A stretch of 42,460 nucleotides of DNA from Planctomycetaceae bacterium (GTDB lineage: Bacteria > Planctomycetota > Planctomycetia > Pirellulales > Pirellulaceae): NCBI GenBank assembly GCA_002685655.1, contig NYXM01000060.1, positions 1 to 42,460 on the forward strand, written 5' to 3'. Made by a program: the position numbers and the translations under genes. Of this stretch, positions 7,711-19,300 are shown in pieces. The notes below the pieces were generated by a model. It searched no databases and had not been told where the DNA came from. It worked only from the letters and a program-made list of their open reading frames with translations. Numbering within the stretch: the stretch's first letter is position 1; each line of letters starts with the position of its first letter.

Positions 7711-8766
7711 ATGATCAACGTCGGCGTCGCAGGTATCGGCTTTATGGGTTGGATCCACTATTTGGCCTACGAAAAAGTCGAGTCCGCGCGGATCACTGCG
7801 ATCGCATCGCGGAGTCCAAAAAAGCTGGCCGGCGATTGGACGGGCATCCAAGGCAACTTCGGACCACCGGGCCGACAGGTCGATCTGAATGGCATTAAGA
7901 CCAATTCCAATCTTGACGAACTGCTGGAAGACACAGAGATTGACTTGATTGACAATTGCTTACCGCCACACCTGCACGCTGATCTTTCTATTCGCGCGTT
8001 GGAGGCCGGTAAACATGTTCTCTGCGAAAAACCGATGGCCCTCTTGAGCGCGGATTGCGATCGGATGGTGGCAACCGCCGAGCGCGTAGGAAAGCAAATC
8101 CTTGTTGGCCACGTGTTGCCATTTTTTCCGGAATATGCTTTCGCGAGGAAGGTGGCGGAAAGTGGCGAGTATGGTCGTTTGGTCGGCGGTAATTTCAAAC
8201 GCGTAATCGCAGATCCGTCGTGGTTGGATGATTTCTTTGATGCTGATCGTGTGGGAGGTCCACTAGTGGACCTGCATGTCCACGATGCGCACTTTATCCG
8301 CATGATGTTTGGTATGCCAACGACGCTGTTCAGCCAAGGACGGCTGCGCGGGGACGTTGTTGAACACTGTTCGACATTGTTCGGCTTCAGTGACCCGCAA
8401 CTTGCCGTGACGGCGACCAGTGGCGTGATCAACCAGCAAGGCCGGGATTTTACCCATGCCTACGAACTTCATTTCGAAAAAGCCACGCTGCATTTTGACT
8501 TTGCCGCCTTCAAGGACGCCGCCGAACTGATGCCTTTGAAGATTCTGCCAGCCGATGCGTCCGAACCGGAGGCAATGGTGCTCAGGCCGGACTTGGGGGA
8601 CGGAGATCCCGTTGGCGCATTCGTGGCGGAGATCGAAGAAGTCGTCCGCTCCTTGGAGGCGAATGCACCCTCGCCGATTCTCTCGGGCGAGCTTGCGCGG
8701 GACGCCATCCACCTCTGCCACAAACAGACCGAATCCGTCAAACGCCGCACCCAAGTGGGGGTATAA
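7711..8766 (+). CDS. Gfo/Idh/MocA family oxidoreductase
   Basis: The product is 351 residues without signal peptide, so it should be cytosolic. The Rossmann motif is immediate (VGVAGIGFMGWIHYLAY), the family lysine is in CEKPMALLS (about residue 108), and the segment GGPLVDLHVHDAHFIRMMFG supplies the catalytic aspartate/histidine region. It is a NAD(P)-dependent sugar or inositol dehydrogenase-type enzyme of unknown substrate. The ATG has GAGG eight bases upstream. It lies 56 bases after rhaB on the same strand and is probably co-transcribed with it, which hints at a role in deoxy-sugar or uronate metabolism. It differs clearly from the two relatives at 1357 and 2815 in the residues around the active site, so the three are not recent duplicates. 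Confidence 0.88.
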   Translation: MINVGVAGIGFMGWIHYLAYEKVESARITAIASRSPKKLAGDWTGIQGNFGPPGRQVDLNGIKTNSNLDELLEDTEIDLIDNCLPPHLHADLSIRALEAGKHVLCEKPMALLSADCDRMVATAERVGKQILVGHVLPFFPEYAFARKVAESGEYGRLVGGNFKRVIADPSWLDDFFDADRVGGPLVDLHVHDAHFIRMMFGMPTTLFSQGRLRGDVVEHCSTLFGFSDPQLAVTATSGVINQQGRDFTHAYELHFEKATLHFDFAAFKDAAELMPLKILPADASEPEAMVLRPDLGDGDPVGAFVAEIEEVVRSLEANAPSPILSGELARDAIHLCHKQTESVKRRTQVGV

Positions 8767-8914
8767 TCGGCCTCCCGGGTCAGGAAGCTGCCCAGTTTGA
8801 GTCGCGTGCAGGACCGACTTCAACTGGCACAAACGCCCCAACGGCGAGTGACTACGCTGCCGCGACGTCCGGCTGGAGCACGGAAAGAATTACCCGAGAA
8901 CGTATCGATCTATA

Positions 8915-8944
8915 TTGATTTATGCCGTGCAATTGGGCTACAAA
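8915..8944 (+). promoter_or_regulatory. Possible promoter of the DUF1501 gene
   Basis: TTGATT (8915-8920) and TACAAA (8939-8944), 18 bases apart, each match four of six positions of the sigma70 consensus and lie about 75 bases before the DUF1501 start. The assignment is weak. The remaining 8767-8914 holds nothing I recognise. Confidence 0.25.
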
Positions 8945-9019
8945 TGACGGATGAAGTGTCGGCGTTGCAGGATCGTGGCACCGCCAAACGTCAGAAGCTC
9001 TCATGCAAAGAGGTGGAAT

Positions 9020-10291
9020 ATGTTTACGATCTGGTCGGGCAAAAAAAACCGCTTCTGTGACGGCGTTTCGCGACGGAGTTTCCTGCAAGCAGGTGCCACG
9101 GGGATTGGTGGCCTGACGTTGGCGAATCTGTTCCGCGCCGAAGCGCAAGCCGGCATCGGGTCTTCCGACAAGGCGTTGATTAACATTCACTTGAGTGGTG
9201 GTCCTTCGCACCCGGACATGTTCGATCTCAAACCAAACGCACCAAAAGAGTACCGTGGCGAATTCTCGCCCATCAATACGAACGTGCCTGGTCTGGACAT
9301 TTGCGAGCATTTCCCGCAGTTGGCGACGATGGCCGATCGTTTTGCGGTGCTGCGATCATTGGTGGGCATGATCAGCGACCATTCAGATTTCCACACGCAG
9401 ACGGGGTTTTCTCGCAAAGACCTGCAGAACGTTGGCGGACGCCCGTCTATTGGCAGCGTCGCCGCGCGACTACTCGGTCCCACCAGCAGTAGCGCGCCGC
9501 CGTTCATTGGCTACAACGGCAGCTATCCGGGCTATCTGGGGCCCATCTACAAACCTTACAAACCACAGGGTGGCGATCTAAGACTGAACGGCACCATGAC
9601 GGCAGACCGCTTGGATTCACGAACCACATTACTTGGCAACCTGGATCAATTGTGCCGCGAGATGGATCATACGGGCCAGATGGATGCTCTGGATTCTTAT
9701 ACGCAGCGAGCGGTTGATGTCGTCACTTCGGGAAGAGTCGCCGACGCCTTGGACCTGAACAAAGAAGATGCGAAGGTCCGCGAACGATACGGCAACAATG
9801 ATGGCAAGATGTTCTTGACTGCCCGGCGGTTGGTCGAAGTGGGTGTTCGCACCGTGTCGTTCAGCTGGGGAAGCTGGGACACGCATGGCAACAACTTTGG
9901 TCACTTGCGCAAGCAGCTGCCAAAACTCGACCGAGCCTTGAGCGCATTGCTTGACGATCTCGATTCGCGAGGCATGGCCGACGACGTCACAGTGGTCATG
10001 TGGGGTGAATTTGGCCGGACACCGCGCGTCAACAAGGGTGCCGGACGCGATCACTGGCTGCAACTCGCCATGGGATTTTTGGCAGGCGGCGGGATGCGTC
10101 TTGGCCAGGCGATTGGCACTTCATCAGAGAATGCGGAGCGCGTGGCCGAACGCCCCGTGCATCTTCAAGAGGTCTTTGCGACCTTGTATTACAATCTGGG
10201 CATCGACGTATCCAAGCCGCTGCTGGTCGATCCGAATGGTCGGCCACAGTACTTGGTTGGTCACAACGAGCCGATCCGCGAGTTGGTCTAG
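9020..10291 (+). CDS. Tat-exported DUF1501 domain protein
   Basis: The product is 423 residues from the ATG at 9020, which has AGGTGG just upstream; the frame opens earlier at 8951, but that start would precede the export signal by an unlikely cysteine/arginine stretch. The N-terminus has a twin-arginine signal (DGVSRRSFLQAGATGIGGLT). The body belongs to DUF1501, related to the alkaline phosphatase/sulfatase superfamily: HLSGGPSHPDMFDLKPNAP near the start, SDHSDFHTQTGF, SWGSWDTHGNN, and the hallmark GEFGRTPRVNKGAGRDHW. Conserved Asp/His residues in these motifs probably bind metal. The reaction is unknown. Planctomycetes have many copies, usually paired with a DUF1549/DUF1553 cytochrome-like gene, which is absent here. 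It ends the plus-strand gene group and converges with the giant gene. Confidence 0.88.
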   Translation: MFTIWSGKKNRFCDGVSRRSFLQAGATGIGGLTLANLFRAEAQAGIGSSDKALINIHLSGGPSHPDMFDLKPNAPKEYRGEFSPINTNVPGLDICEHFPQLATMADRFAVLRSLVGMISDHSDFHTQTGFSRKDLQNVGGRPSIGSVAARLLGPTSSSAPPFIGYNGSYPGYLGPIYKPYKPQGGDLRLNGTMTADRLDSRTTLLGNLDQLCREMDHTGQMDALDSYTQRAVDVVTSGRVADALDLNKEDAKVRERYGNNDGKMFLTARRLVEVGVRTVSFSWGSWDTHGNNFGHLRKQLPKLDRALSALLDDLDSRGMADDVTVVMWGEFGRTPRVNKGAGRDHWLQLAMGFLAGGGMRLGQAIGTSSENAERVAERPVHLQEVFATLYYNLGIDVSKPLLVDPNGRPQYLVGHNEPIRELV

Positions 10292-10328
10292 CGAGGCTGT
10301 GCCTCGGACCGACGCGAGCTATCGCTCG
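10292..10328. terminator. Tandem hairpins between convergent genes
   Basis: Directly after the DUF1501 stop codon, CGAGGC (10292-10297) pairs with GCCTCG (10301-10306) around TGT. CGAGC (10315-10319) then pairs with GCTCG (10324-10328) around four bases. Two adjacent stems in a 97-base gap between convergent genes suggest a bidirectional termination site or a REP-like palindrome. No T-run follows either stem. Confidence 0.45.
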
Positions 10329-10388
10329 GTTGTGGCACCCCGCTCCCCGACCAACCTGCGGTCAGTGCCCGTCGCTGAAGATTTGACA

Positions 10389-13300
10389 TCATTCGTTCAG
10401 ACCCAGGTCGAATGGGTCGCCGAACAATGCTTCCACGTCCGCATTGAAGTCTTCACCATTGGCGTCGTCCAATTCATGACGATCCAATTCGATGATTGCG
10501 CCGTGGGCAAAAAGTTGGTCGATGGCGACGGCCTGTTGATGTGACCGTACCGTTGTGGCCAGGGATTTCTCGGAGGCGGAACGCACGTCTTCGAGCGATG
10601 AGGAAGCTCCTTGCTGCAGCGTGGGGTTGGCCCGTTGATCTTGTGTCAAGTGGCTCCAAAGGGCAGCACCGTAGTACGAGCTGTTGGTGGGCGACGCAAG
10701 AATCTGGTTCCCTTCCCCTTCGGCCAGCAAGCTAAGATTCGAACTCGCCTCGCCTTCTCCGCCAGCTTGCGCATTCAGTTTGTTGATCACTTGCAGCACA
10801 TCGATGCTGGTGACCAATCCGTCGCCGTTGACATCATAGAACGGCGGTGGCGCGTTTGGCGGAATGGCCGGATTGGGCAGCTCGCCGGGACCGATAGTGT
10901 TCAGACGATTGATGACCAGCAAAGCGTCAATTGGCGTGCAGAAGCCATCGTCGTTGACATCAAAACGGTTGCTCGGATTCTGCCAGACGGACGGCGGCCG
11001 TGGCACGATGGTCAACGCGACGGTGACAGTATCTGCCCCGCCGTTCCCGTCGTTCACCTCGTAAGTAAACGTATCCGAAGTTGACGGTCCGCCATCGTGC
11101 GTATAGACGAAAGTGCCGTCCAAGTTGATTACCACGGTACCATTTTGTGGATCAGCCAGCTTGATGGCGTTTAGCGTGTCCCCATCGATATCGATGTCGT
11201 TGACAAGCAGGCCATTGTCCAAGATGTTCGTCGGAGTCGAGGTTCCATCTTGGTCGGTTACTGTCAATCGCGAACCTTGGATCACATTGTATCCGTCAGC
11301 CACACCGATTGGCGGATCATTCACACCACGAATCTCTACGGTGACGGTTGCTGCAACCGATTCTCCGCCTTGGGTGTCGGTCACCGTGTAAGTGAATTTG
11401 TCGGTTGCGGTCTCGCCAATTCCCAAAGCCTCGAATTGGTCATTCGGGTCATAGAGGACAGTGTTTCCGTTGATTAACACGCCGCCCAGGGTGTTGGTGG
11501 TGTCGATGCTCGCCAGGTTGATAGCTTGGCCGTCAGGATCCGAGTCATTGGCAAGCACATTAATAGTGATCGACGTTTCTTCGTCGGTCGATGACGTATC
11601 ATCGACGGCAATCGGCGGTGTATTGGGGCCAAGAATCGTAACCGTCACCACAGCCGTTGCAGGTACGTTGTTACCGTCGTCGATCGTGTAGGTGAACGTA
11701 TCGATCGTAGATTCACCCGAGTTCAAACTGTCGAAGCGACTGTTGGGATCGTACGTCACACTGTTGTCCGCATTGAGCGTGACTAGAGCACCCGACGTAA
11801 GCTGGACAGGTTGCCCCACTGTGGCAACTGAGCTTTCGATGCGGGTCACGAACAAGCTGTCACCCTCGGCATCCGTGTCGTTGTTCAAGACAGAAATGTC
11901 GGTCGTCAGGTCCTTGTCGGTTGTGGCCTGATCGTTCATCGCGACCGGCCCATCGTTTATCCCAGTGACGGTAATGGTAACGGTTGCCTCAGCCTGCAAG
12001 GCACCATCACCAACTGAGTATGTGAACGTATCGTCAAGTGTTTCGTTGACTGACAGGGCTTGTAAGGCGGCCGCGACTCGCGGGTCATATTGCAGGTCAC
12101 CATTGGCATCCAGCGTTACGGCGGCACCATTGGCACTGAATCCCATCAGATTGTTGGTGCCATTAATGCCGACGATGGTCAACGTATCGCCGTCGGGATC
12201 GGTGTCGTTGTTCAGAATATTGAGGCTCGTGATCGGATTGTCTTCGGTGGTGTCCGTCGAATCGTCGGTTGGAGTCGGCGCGTCGTTGACGGCATTCACA
12301 ATGACGACCAAAGTGTCCGTCACAGTCGCATTGTTCTGGTCCCTGGCTTGAACCGTAATGTTGGCAATGCCGTTTTGATCACCTTGGAACTCCAGAAGCA
12401 ACATCGTATCGATGGCCGGCGAGGCATCAACTGGCGTGGCCACCACCAGAGTCGGGTTGTCGTTAGCCAACATGGAAAACGTCAGGAAGTCGCTGTTGGT
12501 CAAGATGTCGACATCGTCGAATGCGGTTGACATGTCGACGATCATGTCAGGAGCGTCTTCGTTGACTGTGAGCGAACCGAATGGTGCGACGACGAAAGGT
12601 GCGTCATTCACCGGCGCGACATTCACGCGGAACGTCGCGCTTGCCGTTTCGCCACCCTGGTCAGTCGCTTCGATTGTGATATCGGAGCTACCGTTTTGGT
12701 GATCAAGATAATCCAAAGTCAGAAGCGTCCCGGTCTGCGCTAATGAGGTATTCACCAGCATCGGGTTGGTGTTGTCCGTGACGCGAAGTCGCAGATGATC
12801 GCCGTTGCCGTTGCCGATGTCAAGATCCGCGAACACGTTCGAGAGATCGATGACAGTGTCGGGAGCATCCTCGTTGACGTTCTGGGTTCCGATCGGATTG
12901 GCGACCGATGGTGGTTCGTTGGTAATAATCCCGATCGAGTAATCTTCGACTTCACCGTCCGCGGCCAAGCCGGTGGGGCGCAATCCGCCCAGGCTGCTTA
13001 GCCGGAATCGAGCCGTGCTACTTCCTAGCGGTACGCTGGTGGGAGTAACAAAGCTCAAAATGTTGGCGCCAGCTGCCAGAGGTCGGCTATAGAACACCTG
13101 CTCGTTTGCGTCGTTGAAATCTCCGTCCTGGTTGAAGTCGATCCAGGCATCCAGGAGGGCGGGGGCGGATGCTGTAACGGTAACTTCCGTTTCGGTGCCT
13201 TGGATCAGTCCGCCGGAGAACGACACGCCGTCTTCATCATCGCCATCAAGGTGGATCAGGCCATCCGGATGGGTTCCGTCATCGGCCAAAGCCGTGGCAG

Positions 13301-16300
13301 TGATCGATAGGTTCTGCGAATCGATGGCGGTGACGATCGCCTTAGCAACGTCTTTAGCGCTAGTCGGCACCTCCGGCGCTTTGGCAAAGGGTATCGCAAC
13401 GCTGCCTTGCGTTACGCCGTTGCGAAGCGAGGTTTGATCGAATTCGAAGGTCACGGTCCGATTGCCGTCACCCACGACAAACGAATCACCGTCGACGATG
13501 TTCGTCCCTCCCAGTGCCAGCAGTTCAGCGGGAAGTCGACCAGGGCTGAATAGGCTGCTCGACGATAAATCCACGTTGTGACTGGCGCCGCCGTCAATGT
13601 GGATACGGCCATCGCTCTTCAAGTTGGTGACTGTTATATCAGGCCCGAACGCATTCTGGATGGCATCAAAAACTACTTTGCCCACATCATCATTAAGGAA
13701 GTGAGATAGGGTCTGCGAACCGGACGTATCGACTCGATTTTCCGGCAGCGTCCCGTCCAAGTTGAGAAGCACTCGGCCATTTCCGAGGTTGCTGGCTTGC
13801 AGACTCACCAACGCATCGCGGATATGATCGGCCATCAGATCCTGATTGTCGAGTTCCGTGAAACTGATAATCGTGGCTCCGCCATCGGGAACGCCGTTGG
13901 AATCAAATTCGAAGATTGTGTCGACCAAGCCAGGTCCAGAGCGGACGGCAAATCGATCGCCATCTTGAATTCCACCGCCGCCACCACCGGCTGCCGGCAC
14001 TTGAATGGTGAAGTTGTAGTCCAGATCGATTGGCACATTCCCGGCCGCGATACTTCCGTCGAAATCAAATTCAAACGTCCTGACCGTTCCACCGTCGCTG
14101 ACAATCAACGTCTGGCCGTCGATGACAGCACCGGGGTCACCAAAGATGTCGATGTTGGAGTGGCTGGTCGATATCTCATGATTGGCGGATTGGCCTGGAT
14201 CGATGACGCCGTTGTCCAGATACCTTGGGTTGACGGCTGGAACGAGAGGAGAGGACTGCATCGCCTCCACGACGGCCAGCGAGATTTCATCCAGCGTACG
14301 AGCTTGAGTTCCGTTACTGAGGTTCGGAGTACCAGTTGTGTCCAGCGTGATGTCAGGTGTTGTGCCTTCCAGCACGACGACGCCGGCGCCAAGGTCTCTG
14401 GGCGCGACACCCAGTCCGGCGTTTTCGAGGGCAACCACGATCTGTGTCGCCACTTGCTCCCGCGTGCTAAGGTCCGAAATTGGAATCAGGCGGAAGTCAG
14501 GCAACATGTCCAAGTCGTTATCGATGAAGACGTTGTTCTTGTCGAACTCAAAGACTTCAAATTGGTTCGTGGCCACGTTGCGAACCGAGAACAGATCACC
14601 GTCAGCGATCCCGTTAATCCCGCCACCAGAAGATGGCACTTGCAACGTGTGGTTGTCGTTGATGCCGATCGCCGGATTTCCATTCGTCCTAAGCCCGTTG
14701 GAATCAAGCTCGAAGGTCACGATGCGATTGCCATCGTCAATTGAGAACACCTGGCCGTCGGAAAGTCCGGTCTGGGTGATTCCAGGACTTTGTGACAAGT
14801 CGACTCGAGCCGTTGGCTCGCGGAGCAAAACCGCCCCACCGCCTAGATCCTCTGTTACCAAATCCAACGACGTTTCGCCACGGATAGCCTGCGAGATAGC
14901 AGCGGCTACGTCATCTTGTGTACTGAAAAAGGTGAAACTGACTCGGACATTGCCGGTATCGATAATACCATTGTTGTCGAATTCGAAGACAATTGGTGGG
15001 TTAGTGCCTTTCTGGATCGTGAATTTCTCGCCATCCAAGACCGTAAAGCCGCCCAGTGCCGGAGCCTGCAATACGAACGGCGCGACATTCGATGCGGTGA
15101 TCGAACTGGCTGTGGTGTCGACGCTGAACGGAATGTCACCGACTTCAAGAATACCGTCTCCCAGATAGGTCGGTGAAAGAGCCAACAGCGTGGCATTCTC
15201 AATTGCCGTTACGATCGCCGTGCCGATCGCATCCTGATCGTCGGTCACGCTGTAGTCGAGTGGCACGCGTCCCGGTTGCACGGTGGCGTCAGTGGTGAAT
15301 TCAAACGTCACTTTGGCGGATCCGCTGGATACCGTAAAGTGTTCGCCTTCTTGAATCGCGCGACCGCCAATCACTGAAGTCACAACCCGCAATACTCCAT
15401 CGGGAACTTGCATCGCCTGTCCGACACCTGGCGTTTGAATCTCATACGGGGCAACGCCGGCAACTGTCAAACTGCTCGAATTCGCATCAACTTCGTGCAC
15501 GAACTCGCCGCCAAGATCGACGGCACCGTTTCCTAGGTTGGTCGGATTCAGTCCGACCAACGTGGGCGGCATCACCGAGCGTACAGCCGCAACGACGCTG
15601 TCCGCAATCTGATCAATCGTGCTGGAGGCCGTGAACGGTATGGCGATATTCCCGGCTTGAACTGACTGGCCGTCACCGATTTGGTCAAATTCAAAGGTCA
15701 CGGGATTACCGATCGGGTTGCCCGCGATCGAAAAAGTCTCGCCACGGGTCACGCCAGCAACCAACGTGATCACAGGTGACCCCGACACATCTAACGTATC
15801 ATTTGCGGTCAAGCCAAGGATCACACGGCCGATGCCGGCGTTTCTAGCCGCAATGCTGAAGCTCTCAGCTTGCACGGCCGCCACAATCGCATCGGCGATG
15901 GCATCTTGTGTTCCGTTGTTTTGAGTCATGTCGATTGCCACGTTGGACGGCGAGATCTTACCATCGCTGTCAAACTCGAAGGTCACGATCCGACGGCTGT
16001 CGCCGATGGTCAGTGTGTCGCCATCGGCGATGCCACCAGATGCGGCTCCCAAGGCGGGAATCTGGATGGCTGTGGGTAGCTGGACCTTGAAGGGTGGGGT
16101 GGCGTTGACCGCCTGCAAGCTGTTCTGGCTCAGGAACAAGTCGATGAACGCATCGCCATCGTCACCGTTAGCATTTGGCGAAGGATTGCCATCTGTTTCG
16201 CCGTCGATGCGGCTGCCCAGAATCGGACCGTCAACCAGCACATGGGCCGCACCGTTGCTGCTGGACAGTGTGGCATATCGCGGATCGGCAGCATCGCCAA

Positions 16301-19300
16301 AATCCAATACTACATCGCCCAACATCACCGTGAACTGAGTCTCGCCGGACAACTGATTTGGTTTCAAGCTATTAGTGGCTTGATCCTTGATGGCGCCCAC
16401 AAATCGCGAACTACCAACGGTGCCGTCAAAGACGTTACCGATACCCGTGACGCGAGCCGCATTGTCAATGAAAATCCGCTCGGAAGTGGCGGGTGTGGCG
16501 GACGCTCCGGAGAGTTCGCTGCCGTTGATCGACTGCTGGATTGCCACGACCATTTGCGTTGCGTCAAACGTGGCCGACGGAATGTACTCGATGGCAACCG
16601 AAGCAGGTTCGCCGACTATTCCAATTTGTTGCAGATGGCTGGGTACGGTCGAGTTTGACGTGTCGACACCGTGATTCGAAGTACCGCCGATGTCAACGGC
16701 ACCCAGACCCAAATGCGCGGGCGCGAGATTCAATCCGGCGGTCAACAACACGGGCACCAGCGCATTGCCGATATCGTCGGCTGTGCTGCTGTCGCCGTAG
16801 ACGATGACCGTGTTTCCAGGCGTCTGGTTGCCGTCTCGGTCGTTGTCAAACTCAAAAGTGACGCGATTGATCTCGACGCCCATGCTATTCAGCAGGAAGA
16901 TATCAAACGTCTCACTGTCTCGAATGCCGCCCGATTCACCCGACTGAATCAGATTACTGAGGGTCGTATTCCATAGGTGCTGTTGACCACCAATCGCCGG
17001 ATCGCCCCCATCAATCCGACCGCTGCCAAGGTTGGAGGCCGGGATCAGCGGATGCAAATCGACATTCGAGCTATTCAGCGCGACCACCATCGTTGCCGCG
17101 ATGTTTTCTGGCAAATCTTGGTCGGTAAAGGGTAAGCGAATATTGCCCGGAACAACGTCACCTGGTGCAGCCTCGACATCAAATTCGAATCGCGTCAGGC
17201 GAATGCCGTCATCAATCGTAATCACTTGACCGTCGGAAATCCCCGTTTGCGTCAAACCAGGGCTGGTGCTGCTATCCACCAAGAAATCTACCGTTCGCAG
17301 ATCGACGTCACCCCCGCCAACGTGGACAGGAGCCAGGTTCAGATTTGAACTCGTAAGCACCGTCACAATCGCATCGGCCACGGCGGTCTGGCTGCTGGCG
17401 GCAGTAAAGGGAATGGCGACATTGCCCGCTGGAACCTGGCCGTCACTATCGAATTCGAAGGTGGCGGTGGGGCGCGCTCCGGTGACTGGATCCCGATTGG
17501 TGCCGAGCTGATTCGTTATTGTAAAAGTGTCACCTTCGTTAATGGCCGCGCCACCAGCGATTGGGACCAACAAGTGCAAACCGGCACCTGGCGTTTGCAA
17601 CCGCAGTGATGCGCCTGGGACCTGTATGCCAAATGGCTGCATGACGCCCGGCTGACCGGCCTGGGCCAGACTGCTCAGCGAAGACCTCAACTCATGACTA
17701 CGTGCGCCACGAAGATGCACCAGACCGTTCCCCAAATTGTCCGTGGTCAACGCTTGATTGGCATCTTTCAAGCTACCATCCGCGACCGCTTGCTGAATTG
17801 CATCGCCGATAAAGCTGCCGATCTCAGTATGGGTGTCCGCAGTCGAGAATGGAATGACGTGGGTTTCTGGAAACACGAAACCGTCAGAATCGAACTCAAA
17901 GCGGACGACATTGTTGCCGTCGGAGATTGAAAACGTCTGTCCGTCAGCAACGCCTCCAGAGACACCTGATTCAGTCAGGCTGCTCAGTTCGGCACCGGAC
18001 TGCGGGAGAAAGAGCGAGTGTGCGGCCGTGGTGCCCAAGTGAATCTGCCCGCGGCCCAAGTTGACGGGGTTCAGCCCGATTCCAGAGTTCGCGATGGCGT
18101 TGACGATTGAGAAGGCAATTTCGTTCTGTGTCGAAGTGTTCTCAAAACGAATTGGCAGATTGGCACCGTTAAGCCGGTTGTCTTTATCGAATTCAAACTT
18201 GAGGCTACGGGTGATCATACCGTCGTCAAAGTTGACAGTGAACGTCTCGCCATCGCGGATTCCACCCAGACGACCACCTTCAGCCGGAACTTGAATTGTC
18301 ACCGTCTGCGGTACTTGAATCGTGTATCCGCTCTCGAACTCGAACCGTTCCTCGACGCCGTCCAGGTCGGTTACGGTGAACGCGTCGCCGTCGACGATCT
18401 GATCGCCGGATGGAGCGGTGACCATAAAGCGATCCTGGTTATTGAGCGCCACCACGTACACGCTGTCGGGCGTCCAAATACCTGACAGCGGCGTCAGGCG
18501 AATCGTATCGCTGGTGCGGTTGTAGCTAAACGTGTAGTCGATGCCATCCTGCAGCAACACGCCATTGCGGGTGATCGTTACTGCTTGGCTAAGGACCGTT
18601 GTGTCATCGATTCCAATTCCGTCAGTCGGATCGGCGGGCTCGACGCCATCCACCAGACGAATTTCGAAGTTTGACGAAATCACTCCGGCGCCAAGTTGGA
18701 CGACGGACAACGCGTCTGCACGCAAATCGATCCCATCCGCATCGTTGTCAGTGGGGTTGACTAAGTTGGCCGTCGGGCCAGCAAAGTCAGCACGATCAAT
18801 GCCGCCACGATCGATAAACACGTCATCGCCAAATCCATTGGGCGTTTCCACATTCGGATCATCCGCTCGCAACTGGCCGGTCACATCGTTATCCGGTGCC
18901 AGAATGGGTGATGGACCGATTCCCAGGGGATCTTTGACCCGCACGAACGAAGACCGGTCAAGCAGCGAACCGACTGAACTGTCGATTGCTCGCGAGCAGG
19001 GCAACAGATAGAAGTTCTCGGCGAATGGATTAACGAACAAGGCGTTGGGATCATGCAAATCCGTCACACAATTCGGTCCGTTCGGCAGCACTGTTGGGTC
19101 AGGGTTATCCAATGCGATTCCGAAGTCTTGCGAACTGACGCCCGTGATATTCGATGTGGCATTGCCCTGATAAAGCTGGCCACCAACAATTGTCTGGTTT
19201 TCTGACACACCGTCCTGGACAACCTGAATGCCGATATCAAAGTTAGCAACAATGTTGTTCAAGATCGTAGGAGCGGCGAACTCGTCTACCAGAATACCAA

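Noticed and set aside
8797..9060. An 87-codon plus-strand frame before the DUF1501 gene
   Set aside because: It overlaps the DUF1501 start by 41 bases in another frame, has no recognisable ribosome-binding site and its translation matches no family I know. The space fits a promoter and leader better.
13797..14744. Long plus-strand open frames opposite the giant gene, up to 315 codons here and 276 codons at 14338-15168
   Set aside because: They lie wholly within the giant minus-strand gene, show arginine- and histidine-rich compositions typical of shadow frames and follow the repeat period of the FEFD modules. They have no recognisable domain.
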